Shown piece after piece: positions 33,456 to 42,912 of a stretch of DNA of 64,000 nucleotides. A program made the translations under genes and the position numbers. The stretch's first letter is position 1. Each line of letters begins with the position of its first letter. The DNA lies in NCBI GenBank assembly GCA_002395155.1, contig DGWD01000040.1, positions 1 to 64,000 of the forward strand, given 5' to 3'. The notes beneath the pieces are model-generated. The model saw nothing but the letters and a program-made list of their open reading frames with translations, had not been told where the DNA came from and did not search any database. The DNA comes from Treponema sp. UBA4267. GTDB lineage: Bacteria > Spirochaetota > Spirochaetia > Treponematales > Treponemataceae.

Positions 33456-34571
33456 ATGACAAATCTTGTAGGTCTTCAAAAATGCCAGGATTATGACTTT
33501 GAAAAGGTCTACCAGGCTATAAAAAAGCTTTTTGAGCTTGTTCCTCCCCCAGATGTAAAGGATAAAGTTGTCCTTCTTAAGCCAAATATTCTTTATCCTA
33601 AAAAACCTGAACTTGCCGTTTGCACTCATCCTGTTCTTGTTGGTGCGTCTGTAAAAGCTTTTGTTGAACTTGGGGCAAAAAAAGTTTACGCGGGAGAATC
33701 ACCTGCCATTGCGGGTTCAACCAGTGCCGCAAAATTCACTGGAATTTACGATCAGGTTGTAAATAACGGCGGTGAATGGATTGATTTTAAAGATGCAGAA
33801 CTTGTTGAATGCCCTGAAGGAAAGACTGTTAAACAACTGAATTTTACAACTGCCTTCCGCAAAGCAGATGTAGTTGTTTCTCTTTCAAAATTGAAGAGCC
33901 ATCAGCTTATGGCTTACACCGGTGCCATGAAAAATCTTTTTGGGCTGGTAATTGGACTTGAAAAATCACAGACCCACTACAGATTCCCTAACAAGAGTGA
34001 TTTTGCTTCTTACATTACAGATTTGAATATTGCCGCAAACCCTCAGTATGCAATTATGGACGCTATAGTTGGAATGGAGGGACCAGGAGGACCGGGCGGT
34101 GGGGACCCTATTCACCTGGGATTTATTGCCGCTTCAGACAACATTTTAGCCCTGGACTGGAAGTGTTCTTCTCTGGTTGGTTATAATCCGCATGAAATTA
34201 CAAATCTGGAAGATGCCTTAAAGCGCAGAATCTGGCTCAAATCTGAAAAAGACATTCAGGTTGTGGGAGAAAAAGAAGAAGATTGCCGCTCAAGGACTTT
34301 CAAAATTGTAAAAGACACTGCCCCTACCCTCCAAAAGATGATGCCGGCGGTGGTGAATGTTCTGGCAACTTATTTCTTTGTAAAAACGCCTCATTTTAAC
34401 AGCAAAAAATGCGTAAAGTGCGGAAAGTGTATGCAGATCTGCCCTCCAAAAGTTATCCAGATGAAGGGCAAAAACGGTACAGCGACATTAACGGATAAAA
34501 AGAAGTGCCAGCATTGTTTTTGTTGCCATGAGATTTGCCCAAATTCAGCAATCAAACTTCGCAAGTTTTAG
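33456..34571 (+). CDS. DUF362 protein with two 4Fe-4S clusters
   Basis: 371 residues from the ATG at 33456. An upstream in-frame ATG at 33315 would run through the promoter and into the lrp leader, so it is rejected. Residues about 1-290 are DUF362 (VVLLKPNILYPKKPELAVCTHPVLV; SLSKLKSHQLMAYTGAMKNLFG). The C-terminal part has two ferredoxin clusters: CVKCGKCMQICPPKVI and CQHCFCCHEICPNSA, each C-x2-C-x2-C-x3-C-P. Likely cytoplasmic electron carrier or oxidoreductase partner; substrate unknown. The last 22 bp are duplicated right after the stop codon. Confidence 0.9.
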   Translation: MTNLVGLQKCQDYDFEKVYQAIKKLFELVPPPDVKDKVVLLKPNILYPKKPELAVCTHPVLVGASVKAFVELGAKKVYAGESPAIAGSTSAAKFTGIYDQVVNNGGEWIDFKDAELVECPEGKTVKQLNFTTAFRKADVVVSLSKLKSHQLMAYTGAMKNLFGLVIGLEKSQTHYRFPNKSDFASYITDLNIAANPQYAIMDAIVGMEGPGGPGGGDPIHLGFIAASDNILALDWKCSSLVGYNPHEITNLEDALKRRIWLKSEKDIQVVGEKEEDCRSRTFKIVKDTAPTLQKMMPAVVNVLATYFFVKTPHFNSKKCVKCGKCMQICPPKVIQMKGKNGTATLTDKKKCQHCFCCHEICPNSAIKLRKF

Positions 34572-34596
34572 CCTAATCAAACTTCGCAGGTTTTAG
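34550..34596 (+). repeat. Tandem duplication of the DUF362 gene's 3' end
   Basis: Bases 34550-34571 (ending with the stop TAG) recur at 34575-34596 with one mismatch in 22 (A to G). The second copy lies outside the gene. Confidence 0.9.
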
Positions 34597-34712
34597 GTAG
34601 CTAGATTTTCATTCTATAAAAAAAGACTTTTTGCCTTTTTATAATCTTCTCTCTTCATTAATATTATACTTAGTTAATCATGTTTAAAACTTATTTTTTA
34701 CAGAGGTTTAAA

Positions 34713-37499
34713 ATGAAAAAGACTTTAGATTGGAAACAATACGAAGAAAAGGCTCGTCAGGCCATTGCAGAAGGCTGCGTTCTTTTAAAAAACGATAATC
34801 AAACTTTACCTTTAAAAAAGGACTGCACCGTTTCAATTTTTGGACGTATTCAATCATCATATTATAAAAGTGGTACAGGTTCTGGAGGAATGGTAAACGT
34901 TTCGAAAGTTTACAACCTGGTAGAAGGCCTGGAAGAATCTGGGTGGGTAAAAATTAATAAAGATTTACAGAAAATTTATGCCGACTGGGAAGAAAAAAAT
35001 CCTTTTGATGAAGGACTTGGATGGGGTCATGACCGCTGGAGCCAGGACGAAATGCCTCTTACCGATCAGACCATTAGTCAGGCCGCAGCTCAAAGTGATG
35101 TTGCCATTATCATTATTGGTCGTACTGCCGGTGAAGACAAGGATAACAAGGATGAAGAAGGTGCTTACCGCCTTACAAAAATAGAAGAAGAGATGATGGA
35201 TAAGGTTCGCAAGGGCTTTAAAAAAGTTCTGGTACTTTTGAATGTCGGAAACATCATCGATATGTCTTTTGTAAAAAAATACCAGCCTGATGCAGTAATG
35301 TACGTTTGGCAGGGTGGAATGCTTGGCGGCTTAGGCACTGCAGATGTTCTTACAGGAAAAGTTTCGCCTTGTGGTAAACTGCCTGATACAATTGCCCAGG
35401 ATATTTCTGATTATCCTTCTGATAAAAACTTTGGAAACCCAGAACAAAATATTTACCAGGAAGATATTTTTGTAGGCTACCGTTACTTTGAAAGCTTTGC
35501 CAGGGACAAGGTTCTTTATCCATTTGGTTTTGGTCTTTCTTATTCTGATTTTGAAATTACATGTAAAAATGCGGTAAATTCTTTGGAAAAACAAAAAATT
35601 GACTGTCAAATTTTGGTAAAAAATACAGGCAAATCAGAAGGCAAGGAAGTTGTTCAGCTTTATATTCAGGCACCTGATGGAAAACTTGGCAAGGCTGATA
35701 GAGTACTGGTCGATTTTGAAAAAACTCAAACCTTATCTCCATCACAAGAAGAAAAGCTGGAATTTTCTATTCCTTATTACAATTTTGCCTCTTATGATGA
35801 TTCAGGAGCAAGCGGTCATAAATCTGCATGGATTTTGGAAACAGGAACTTACAACTTGTATGCAGGCTCTGATGTCCGTTCTGCCCAGAAAATCCTTGAA
35901 TTCAGTTTAAATCAGAATCTTGTAATTAAAGAATGCGAAGAGGCTCTGGCTCCTGTTCAGTCTTTTGAACGCTGGCATAAGGCCGGTAACTCCATCATCA
36001 TGGAAAAAACTCCTCTTAGAAGCAAGGCAATGGCCGACCGCCGTTCAGAAAATCTGCCTCAGGAAATTAAACAGACTGGCAAGGTACTCTACAAACTTGA
36101 AGATGTTGTAAACGGTAAAGTTTCTCTGGAAGATTTTACAGCCCAGTTAGATGATGAAGATTTAGCATGCCTGGTTCGCGGAGAAGGAATGGGCTCAAGT
36201 CTTGTAACTCCTGGAACTGCCTCGGCTTATGGTGGAGTTTCTCCTAGACTTAAAAATGATTTTGGAATTGCAACTGCTTGTTGTGATGATGGTCCTTCTG
36301 GAATGCGTCTTGATTCTGGTGCAAAGGCCTTCTCCCTTCCAAACGGAACTTCTCTTGCCTGTACATTCAACCGCCAGCTTGTAAAAGAACTCTACTCTTT
36401 TACCGGCCTTGAAATGCAGTATAATAAGGTTGATAACCTGCTTGGACCTGGAATGAATATACACCGTCATCCTTTGAATGGCCGTAACTTTGAATATTTT
36501 TCGGAAGATCCATATTTGACTGGAGAAATGGCTACTGCCATGCTGCAAGGACTTTGGTCACAAGGTGTTACAGGAACTATTAAGCACTTCTGTGGAAATA
36601 ACCAGGAAACAAACCGTCGAAATCACAATTCTGTAATTTCTGAAAGAGCCCTTCGCGAAATCTATCTAAAGGGTTTTGAAATTGCCGTCGCAAATGGGGC
36701 CGATTCTGTTATGACCACTTATGGACTTGTTAACGGAGTTTACACCGCTGGTTCTTATGATTTGAATACAACAATACTTCGTAAAGAATGGGGATTTAAG
36801 GGAATTGTAATGACAGACTGGTGGGCTAACATCAGTGAAGAAAAGATCCAGCCTAATCCTCATAATTTTGCAGGAATGATTAAGGCTCAAAATGACCTTT
36901 ACATGTGCTGTTCTTCAGGTGCAACTAATAAGGATGGAGACAATACTATTGAAGCCCTTAAGGATGGTCGTCTGACCCGTGGTGAATTACAGCGTTCGGC
37001 TATGAATGTTTGTGGTCAGGTTATGAAAATGCCTGCTATGAAACGTCTGATGGGTTGTGCGGATGTAGTAGAAATTATCAACAGACCAAAGAGTCCAGAT
37101 GACATAAATATGGATGATATAGAATTTAAGGTTCTTTCTAAAGATAAGGAACTTGAATTAGATTTAACCTACCAGGAATCCAAGGCCAAAACAAATTATA
37201 CACTTGCCTTTGATGTTTCCGATTTAGGAACTTATGAAGTTTCTCTTACTGGTTCTTCTGATTTAGGTCCACTTGCCCAAATCCCTCTGACAATTTTCTT
37301 CCAGGGATTCCCAGTTGCAAGCTTTACCTTTAATGGAACCGAGGGAAAAGATGTAACTCTAACAAAGAAACTTATTTTCCCAACAAGATTCTGCGTAAAC
37401 CGCCTTTATGTTGCTTCAAATGGAGTAAAACTAAAGTCGCTTAAACTTAAGTACATTTCATCAAAAGCAGATTACGCAGATATAGGATTTGATAACTAG
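34713..37499 (+). CDS. Glycoside hydrolase family 3 with inverted domain order (beta-glucosidase type)
   Basis: 928 residues from the ATG at 34713 (AGAGG upstream; the in-frame ATG at 34680 has none). Domain order is reversed: the GH3 C-terminal alpha/beta sandwich comes first (AIAEGCVLLKNDNQTLPL), then a fibronectin-III-like part (RYFESFARDKVLYPFGFGLSY ... GKEVVQLYI), then the TIM-barrel catalytic domain from about 480 (GPGMNIHRHPLNGRNFEYFSED, TIKHFCGNNQETNRR). The nucleophile Asp is in GIVMTDWW. Similar inverted enzymes are known from Ruminococcus and Butyrivibrio. No signal peptide, so it probably acts on imported beta-glucosides. Confidence 0.9.
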   Translation: MKKTLDWKQYEEKARQAIAEGCVLLKNDNQTLPLKKDCTVSIFGRIQSSYYKSGTGSGGMVNVSKVYNLVEGLEESGWVKINKDLQKIYADWEEKNPFDEGLGWGHDRWSQDEMPLTDQTISQAAAQSDVAIIIIGRTAGEDKDNKDEEGAYRLTKIEEEMMDKVRKGFKKVLVLLNVGNIIDMSFVKKYQPDAVMYVWQGGMLGGLGTADVLTGKVSPCGKLPDTIAQDISDYPSDKNFGNPEQNIYQEDIFVGYRYFESFARDKVLYPFGFGLSYSDFEITCKNAVNSLEKQKIDCQILVKNTGKSEGKEVVQLYIQAPDGKLGKADRVLVDFEKTQTLSPSQEEKLEFSIPYYNFASYDDSGASGHKSAWILETGTYNLYAGSDVRSAQKILEFSLNQNLVIKECEEALAPVQSFERWHKAGNSIIMEKTPLRSKAMADRRSENLPQEIKQTGKVLYKLEDVVNGKVSLEDFTAQLDDEDLACLVRGEGMGSSLVTPGTASAYGGVSPRLKNDFGIATACCDDGPSGMRLDSGAKAFSLPNGTSLACTFNRQLVKELYSFTGLEMQYNKVDNLLGPGMNIHRHPLNGRNFEYFSEDPYLTGEMATAMLQGLWSQGVTGTIKHFCGNNQETNRRNHNSVISERALREIYLKGFEIAVANGADSVMTTYGLVNGVYTAGSYDLNTTILRKEWGFKGIVMTDWWANISEEKIQPNPHNFAGMIKAQNDLYMCCSSGATNKDGDNTIEALKDGRLTRGELQRSAMNVCGQVMKMPAMKRLMGCADVVEIINRPKSPDDINMDDIEFKVLSKDKELELDLTYQESKAKTNYTLAFDVSDLGTYEVSLTGSSDLGPLAQIPLTIFFQGFPVASFTFNGTEGKDVTLTKKLIFPTRFCVNRLYVASNGVKLKSLKLKYISSKADYADIGFDN

Positions 37500-37500
37500 A

Positions 37501-39330
37501 TTATTTCTTCCATTTCATTTTGTCAGCAAGGGTGATGCTTTCTGAGCGTTTACCCTCGCTTTCAAAAATGATAATTTCGTTCTTGCCAGAATGTAAAAGA
37601 GGCCCTGGTATATAAAGACTGTACTGGGGTCCAATTTCCCAGAAACGTCCAATATTAAACCCGTTTACCCAAACACAACCTTTTCCCCAGCCGGCAAAGT
37701 CTAAATAAGTGTCACCGTAGGCATTTTCTGGAGTTTCAAGTTCAAATTCAAACTTGAAGAAGGCAGGATTTGAATCACCTTCTTTTTTCCAGTTGGCCTT
37801 TTCCTGCAAAAGCTGCATTTGCTCTTCATCCATAGGAAGATTAAAGATTTCCCAGTTATAGTGAGCATGGGTATTAATCAAAACTTCTTCGCTAATTCCT
37901 TTTTTCTGGTCTTCAAGTTTATGGCCAAAATTTACACGTCCCATATTTTCTACCAGAAAGTCTAAACAAGAGCCTTCTTTACTGGAGATTTTCCATTCCT
38001 TGCCTTCCTTAAAAGTCAAAGGCCAGTGTCCTTTCTGTTCAGAACAGATTTCTTTATCAAAAGCTGTAAACACTTTTTTCTGATCTGCAAAGGCCTGAAC
38101 TCTATCAGCACATTTTTTGAAAACCAGGGAATCGGCAGAAACGTTATCCTTCATCTTACTTCTATATAAAATATAACCGGTAGACTGACCAGCTTCCTCC
38201 ATAGACAGAGGCAAAACAGACTGTTTAGGTTGAGCAATTTTTTCAAGATTTTCAAATAAGTCTGCACGGCTGGTCCACTTTATCTTGCCATAAGCTTTTT
38301 TCTCAATCTTTGTAGAAAATTCAATATCTGGCACAAATGAAGAACCGAGACGATTTTTGATTATTTCTCTAAAGGCATAATATTTTTGTGTCATCTGGCC
38401 ATCTTCGGAAAGTGGAGCATCGTAATCATAGGATGTAGTATCTGGAGTAAGTTTTCCGTAATAGTTCGAACCATTCATAAAGCCAAAGTTCGTACCGCCA
38501 TGGAACATATAGATGTTGATATTGTGTCCATTTTTTACAACGTAATCGTAGTCCAATTTATTTACTGCGAGTTTTGAACTACTTTTCTTTTTGTTACCCC
38601 AGGCATCAAACCAACCAGCCCAGAATTCCATGTTCATTAAAGGTTTGTTTTCTGGCATCATCTTTTTCATCTGGCTAAACTGCCACTGACATGCTGAACC
38701 AAAATTTCCTGTTGGAAGAACATCTGGAATTTGACCGGCAGTAAATACGTTCTTTGACCATGGCCCGTCAGAAGTAACAAAAGGAACTGTTACTCCCAAA
38801 TCTCTCATCAAGTCAGCTATATATTGAAGATAGGCTGTATCATCACCGTAGTAGCCGTATTCGTTTTCAATCTGCATAAGAATTACTTTGCCACCATTAT
38901 CAATTTGATAAGGGGTAAGTTTTGGAATTAAGACCTGGTAATAATCCTTGATATGATTTAGATATGGTTGGTAAGAACAACGGAGTTTCATTCCAGGTTC
39001 TGCAAGCAGCCAGGCAGGAAGCCCTCCCCATTCCCATTCTGCACAAATATATGGAGATGGACGGATGATGATGTAGAGTCCAAGTTCCTGGGCAATTTCA
39101 ATGAATTTGCAGATATTGTAGATACCTTCCCATTCAAAACGGCCTTTTTTTGGCTCGTGAAAATTCCATGGGATATATGTTTCAACAGTGTTACATCCCA
39201 TGTTCTTTAATTTTTCAAGACGATCCCGCCAGTATTCTGGAACTACGCGGAAATAATGGATTGAGCCCGAGAGGATTTGCAGGGGCTGATTGTCGATATA
39301 AAATTTATCTTTTATTTGGCATTTGCTCAT
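37501..39330 (-). CDS. Glycoside hydrolase family 35, beta-galactosidase
   Basis: 609 residues from the ATG at 39330, with AGGAG 6 nt upstream; in-frame codons to 39360 lie over an operator. The TIM barrel shows TVETYIPWNFHEPKKG, acid/base in LMQIENEYGYYG (Glu157) and nucleophile in LMNMEFWAGW (Glu235), then MFHGGTNFGF. The C-terminal galactose-binding-like domains contain GKGCVWVNGFNIGRFWEIGP. This is the compact GH35 type common in Firmicutes and animals, different from the first GH35 in this window. No signal peptide, so cytoplasmic. A 17-bp palindrome 13 bp before the ATG suggests repression. Confidence 0.94.
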   Translation of the reverse strand: MSKCQIKDKFYIDNQPLQILSGSIHYFRVVPEYWRDRLEKLKNMGCNTVETYIPWNFHEPKKGRFEWEGIYNICKFIEIAQELGLYIIIRPSPYICAEWEWGGLPAWLLAEPGMKLRCSYQPYLNHIKDYYQVLIPKLTPYQIDNGGKVILMQIENEYGYYGDDTAYLQYIADLMRDLGVTVPFVTSDGPWSKNVFTAGQIPDVLPTGNFGSACQWQFSQMKKMMPENKPLMNMEFWAGWFDAWGNKKKSSSKLAVNKLDYDYVVKNGHNINIYMFHGGTNFGFMNGSNYYGKLTPDTTSYDYDAPLSEDGQMTQKYYAFREIIKNRLGSSFVPDIEFSTKIEKKAYGKIKWTSRADLFENLEKIAQPKQSVLPLSMEEAGQSTGYILYRSKMKDNVSADSLVFKKCADRVQAFADQKKVFTAFDKEICSEQKGHWPLTFKEGKEWKISSKEGSCLDFLVENMGRVNFGHKLEDQKKGISEEVLINTHAHYNWEIFNLPMDEEQMQLLQEKANWKKEGDSNPAFFKFEFELETPENAYGDTYLDFAGWGKGCVWVNGFNIGRFWEIGPQYSLYIPGPLLHSGKNEIIIFESEGKRSESITLADKMKWKK

Positions 39331-39342
39331 GGTGACTCCTAT

Positions 39343-39359
39343 TGATAGTAATACTATCA
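39343..39359. promoter_or_regulatory. Operator before the second GH35 gene
   Basis: Perfect inverted repeat TGATAGTA-A-TACTATCA (17 bp) between the probable promoter and the ribosome site. The same motif, differing at one central base (TGATAGTAACACTATCA), lies at 49541-49557. Confidence 0.8.
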
Positions 39360-39422
39360 CATCATATTAGTTTTGAATATCCTGCTTTGCCCATATTTAC
39401 ACGGACTCACAAGCTATAAAAC

Positions 39423-39457
39423 AAAAAAACGCTAGTCACAGACCAGCGTTTTTTTTA
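39423..39457 (-). terminator. Terminator after the rubredoxin gene
   Basis: Arms ACGCT/AGCGT (39429-39433, 39445-39449) with inner GTC/GAC, flanked by A-run and T-run; begins about 20 bp after the rubredoxin stop codon. Confidence 0.85.
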
Positions 39458-39476
39458 GTTTTCTTTATTCAAGATT

Positions 39477-39638
39477 TTACTCAGGAATGAACTTATCTTT
39501 ATCAGCACCACATTCTGGGCACTTAAAAGTAGAAGGGACATCTTTCCATGCTGTTCCAGGAGCTACGTTGTTTTTTGCATCTCCTTCATCTTTATCGTAA
39601 ACATGTCCACAATTATCACACTGCATTCTTTCTACCAT
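39477..39638 (-). CDS. Rubredoxin
   Basis: 53 residues, the standard rubredoxin length. One iron is bound by four cysteines in two knuckles, CDNCGHVYD and CPECGADKDKF. It has the typical PGTAWKDVP loop between them. It is a small cytoplasmic electron carrier, in anaerobes often feeding rubrerythrin or superoxide reductase against oxygen stress; neither is in the window. GAGGTGAACCATG gives a good ribosome site. It is transcribed alone, with its own terminator. Confidence 0.95.
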   Translation of the reverse strand: MVERMQCDNCGHVYDKDEGDAKNNVAPGTAWKDVPSTFKCPECGADKDKFIPE

Positions 39639-39703
39639 GGTTCACCTCGTAGTCATTAATATAGAACTATTATAACACGTAAAACACAATAAACAAGAAG
39701 AAA

Positions 39704-41344
39704 TTAATCTTGTCGCATAGAAGCAAATGGATCTACCGTTCTGTACATTTCACGCAACTTTGGTTTTTCAATTTTTCCAGTTGGATTTCTTGGAACCGAC
39801 GCAAAAATAATCTTCTTAGGTCGTTTATATTTTGGCAATTCCAAACAGAACTCATTTACATCCTCTTCTGTACAAGTTTCGCCAGGTTTAAGCTCAATGA
39901 TGGCAGCAGCAATTTCTCCAAGTCTCTGATCAGCAAGCCCTATGACAGCAACATCTTTAATCTGAGGCATTTTACTTAAGAAGTCTTCAATCTGAACTGG
40001 ATAAAGGTTTTCACCACCAGTAATAATTACATCCTTCTTGCGGTCTACCAGATAAATAAATCCATCTGAATCCTGCATAGCCATATCGCCAGTATAGAGC
40101 CAGCCTTCCTTATCAAGAACTTCTGCAGTTGCATCAGGATTTTTATAGTATTCAACCATAACGCCTGGACCTTTTACAGCAAGCTCTCCAACATCACCTT
40201 GTTTAACAATTTGACGTTTTTCATCAACAATGCGAACTTCCCAGCCAAACCCAGGAATACCAATTGCACCAATTTTATTGTCATGACCAACGCCAAGGTG
40301 AACACAACCAGGTCCAATAGATTCAGAAAGTCCATAGTTTGTATCATAATCGTGATGAGGGAAGTACTTTTTCCAGTCTTCAATAAGTTTCTTAGGAACA
40401 GGCTGAGCACCAATATGCATTAAACGCCACTGATCCAGTTTGTAAGCCTTCAAATCTACATCACCACGTTCAATTGCAACCAGAATATCCTGAGCCCAAG
40501 GTACAAGCAGCCAGACGATAGTACATTTTTCATCACTAACGGCCTTAAGAATGATTTCAGGTTTTGTTCCGCGGAGTAAAACAGCCTTTCCACCACTAAT
40601 TAAAGAACCAAACCAGTGCATTTTAGCTCCAGTATGATAAAGTGGAGGAATACACAGGAATACATCATCTTTTGTCTGCCCATGATGATTTTGTTCTACA
40701 GCGGCAGAATGCATCAAAGCCTTATGCTTGTGCAAAATTGCCTTTGGAAAACCTGTTGTTCCGGAAGAAAAATAAATTGCCCCGTAATCTTCATCTGAAA
40801 TTTCTATATTTGGATTTTCAGAGGAATAATTCATTACAGACATTACATAACTTTCAGAAAAAGATGGCTGCAACCCTTCACCAACGTAAATTAAAAGGCG
40901 GTGAGCCATAATTTTTTCAGAAATTGTTTCCAGACGACCAATAAATTCTGGTCCAAAGAAAAGAACATCAATATCTGCAAGATTAAGACAATATTCAATT
41001 TCATCAGAAGCATAGCGGAAGTTTAATGGAACGGCCAAAGCACCTGTCTTTAAAATTCCAAAATAAATTGGAAGCCATTCAAGACAGTTCATCATTAAAA
41101 TTCCAACTTTATCACCCTTGCGAACTCCACGTTCCAGAAGGAAATGAGCACAGCGGTTAGCCTTTTCGTTAAAAATTCTCCAGCTTATTTCACGACGGTA
41201 TGGAAGATTAGGTTCCGGCTGAGTTAAATCAAACTCTTTCCAGGTAATACGACGGTTATCTCTAACTTCAGGATTCAATTCGACAAGAGCACAATCGTTT
41301 CCAAATTCTACAGCATTACGCTCCAGGTATTTTGTAATAGGCAT
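39704..41344 (-). CDS. AMP-dependent acyl-CoA synthetase/ligase
   Basis: 546 residues of the adenylate-forming (class I) family, which activates a carboxylic acid as acyl-AMP and transfers it to CoA. P-loop AIYFSSGTTGFPKAILHKH at about residues 189-207, then YGLSESIGPG, GWLYTGDMAMQDSDGFIYLVDRKKD with the hinge Asp, and the C-terminal catalytic Lys in NPTGKIEKPKLREMY. The substrate cannot be fixed; medium-chain, fatty or aromatic acids are all possible. AAGGAAC precedes the ATG by 7 nt. It is next to rubredoxin and an HD-GYP gene with no evident functional link. Confidence 0.92.
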   Translation of the reverse strand: MPITKYLERNAVEFGNDCALVELNPEVRDNRRITWKEFDLTQPEPNLPYRREISWRIFNEKANRCAHFLLERGVRKGDKVGILMMNCLEWLPIYFGILKTGALAVPLNFRYASDEIEYCLNLADIDVLFFGPEFIGRLETISEKIMAHRLLIYVGEGLQPSFSESYVMSVMNYSSENPNIEISDEDYGAIYFSSGTTGFPKAILHKHKALMHSAAVEQNHHGQTKDDVFLCIPPLYHTGAKMHWFGSLISGGKAVLLRGTKPEIILKAVSDEKCTIVWLLVPWAQDILVAIERGDVDLKAYKLDQWRLMHIGAQPVPKKLIEDWKKYFPHHDYDTNYGLSESIGPGCVHLGVGHDNKIGAIGIPGFGWEVRIVDEKRQIVKQGDVGELAVKGPGVMVEYYKNPDATAEVLDKEGWLYTGDMAMQDSDGFIYLVDRKKDVIITGGENLYPVQIEDFLSKMPQIKDVAVIGLADQRLGEIAAAIIELKPGETCTEEDVNEFCLELPKYKRPKKIIFASVPRNPTGKIEKPKLREMYRTVDPFASMRQD

Positions 41345-41409
41345 AAGACAAGTTCCTTTATTTTTTATATTAAAGAAAATTATAAGCCTATTTCTGTATT
41401 TTTGAAAGT

Positions 41410-42783
41410 TTAAGCATCAATCTTTTTGAGGCTCTCGTGATATTTCTTCCACCACTCAAGTTCTTCTGCATTTGTGTTAGCTTCTGCAGTTTTGAAATCA
41501 TTATCAATAAGAGTGATAAGAGGTCTACAATTGATAACGGCCTGGGCAATACAAGGTTCAAAATGAATACCTGAAGATTTTCTGAAAACTTCAATTGCTT
41601 CATCAACAGACATTGGGTCTTTATAAAGACGTTGACTTGTCAAGGCATCAAGAACATCGGCAGCAGCCATGATGCGGGCACAAAGAGGAATATCTGTTCC
41701 TGCTAAACCGTTTGGATAGCCTGTTCCGTCCCATTTTTCATGGTGACAGTAACACATATCAACGGCAATTTTATTAAAAGCTCCACCTTCAATCGGAGGT
41801 AAATATCCAAGAAGCTTTTTTCCTTCTGTAGGATGACTCTTCATTATTTCAAATTCTGCTGGAGTAAATTTTCCAATCTTGTTTAATACACCTTCTGGAA
41901 CGTGAATTTTTCCAATGTCGTGGAGGAATGCAGCAGCCTGAAAGAGACGGATATTTTCATCTGTTAATTCTTCCACATAATATCCATCATCTCTAAGCTC
42001 TTTTGCTATTACTTCAACATACTTTTGAGTATGAATAACATGCCTTCCGGTAAACAAATCGTGGGAACCAAGACACTTAGCTACAAACTGAATAATTTTA
42101 TACTGAGTTTCAGCCAGTTCCTTATTCTTTAGCTCCATTTCTTTGTTAATCTTTACAATATATTTATTCTTTTCCTGCTGCTGTTCATAAGCAAAATTCA
42201 ATTCTTGTTTAGATCTAACCAAATTAGAAAGTGTTTTCCAAGATTTTTTAGCAATTTCATTTGAAATTAAAAACAAGAAAATACCTTCAATCGAAAAGCC
42301 AATCATACTGCGAATAAAATAAAGTTGTCTGCTGACTACTCCATGAGTTACTACTTCTGAATGTTCAGATCCAATATATAAAACTCCAATAATAAAGATA
42401 AAGTTTGCAATATTGGCAATTTTTGTAAGTCTTTTATTGTAATAAAGACAAGAAAGCATAGGTGCAAAAGCGTAAGAAATATAAAGGTTAATTACACCAA
42501 AAGCCCCCATCAATCCTACAAACAAGGCAGAAGCAATAATGGAAAAATACATGATAAAGAGCTGGAATTTTCCAAGTCTGTTACAAATAAAACAAATGAT
42601 AAAAGCAAGAAAGCTTTCAATTAAAAGAATTATTGAATCTAAATGGGGAATTGTCCAAACCCCAGCAAAAGTGAGTACACAAAAAACCACAGGAATAAAC
42701 ATTGTACCAAAAAGAACTTTTTCAACCATGCGGTTTATTTTTACAACGTTTTCTCTAAAGAATTCTTCATCTAAACTTATCAA
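41410..42783 (-). CDS. HD-GYP domain protein with N-terminal membrane sensor region
   Basis: 457 residues. The N-terminal about 190 residues contain about six hydrophobic helices, then a coiled linker (KQELNFAYEQQQEKNKYIVKIN), then an HD-GYP phosphodiesterase domain with HDIGKIHVPEGVLNKIGKFT and CHHEKWDGTGYPNGLAGTDIPL (HHExxDGxGYP). HD-GYP proteins hydrolyse cyclic di-GMP and affect motility. The start is TTG at 42783, with AGAGG 7 nt upstream; the first ATG in frame is 18 codons further. No GGDEF partner is near. Confidence 0.9.
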   Translation of the reverse strand: MISLDEEFFRENVVKINRMVEKVLFGTMFIPVVFCVLTFAGVWTIPHLDSIILLIESFLAFIICFICNRLGKFQLFIMYFSIIASALFVGLMGAFGVINLYISYAFAPMLSCLYYNKRLTKIANIANFIFIIGVLYIGSEHSEVVTHGVVSRQLYFIRSMIGFSIEGIFLFLISNEIAKKSWKTLSNLVRSKQELNFAYEQQQEKNKYIVKINKEMELKNKELAETQYKIIQFVAKCLGSHDLFTGRHVIHTQKYVEVIAKELRDDGYYVEELTDENIRLFQAAAFLHDIGKIHVPEGVLNKIGKFTPAEFEIMKSHPTEGKKLLGYLPPIEGGAFNKIAVDMCYCHHEKWDGTGYPNGLAGTDIPLCARIMAAADVLDALTSQRLYKDPMSVDEAIEVFRKSSGIHFEPCIAQAVINCRPLITLIDNDFKTAEANTNAEELEWWKKYHESLKKIDA

Positions 42784-42912
42784 ACCCCAAACCTCTCATT
42801 CAAAAAATTCGAAACTTTTTTGTAGATGAATTTCCTAATTTGACTTTTAATTTTTTGCTGGGGCAAGTATAACACAGTTTTAATATAATGCATAGTAAAA
42901 GCTTTAACTTTC

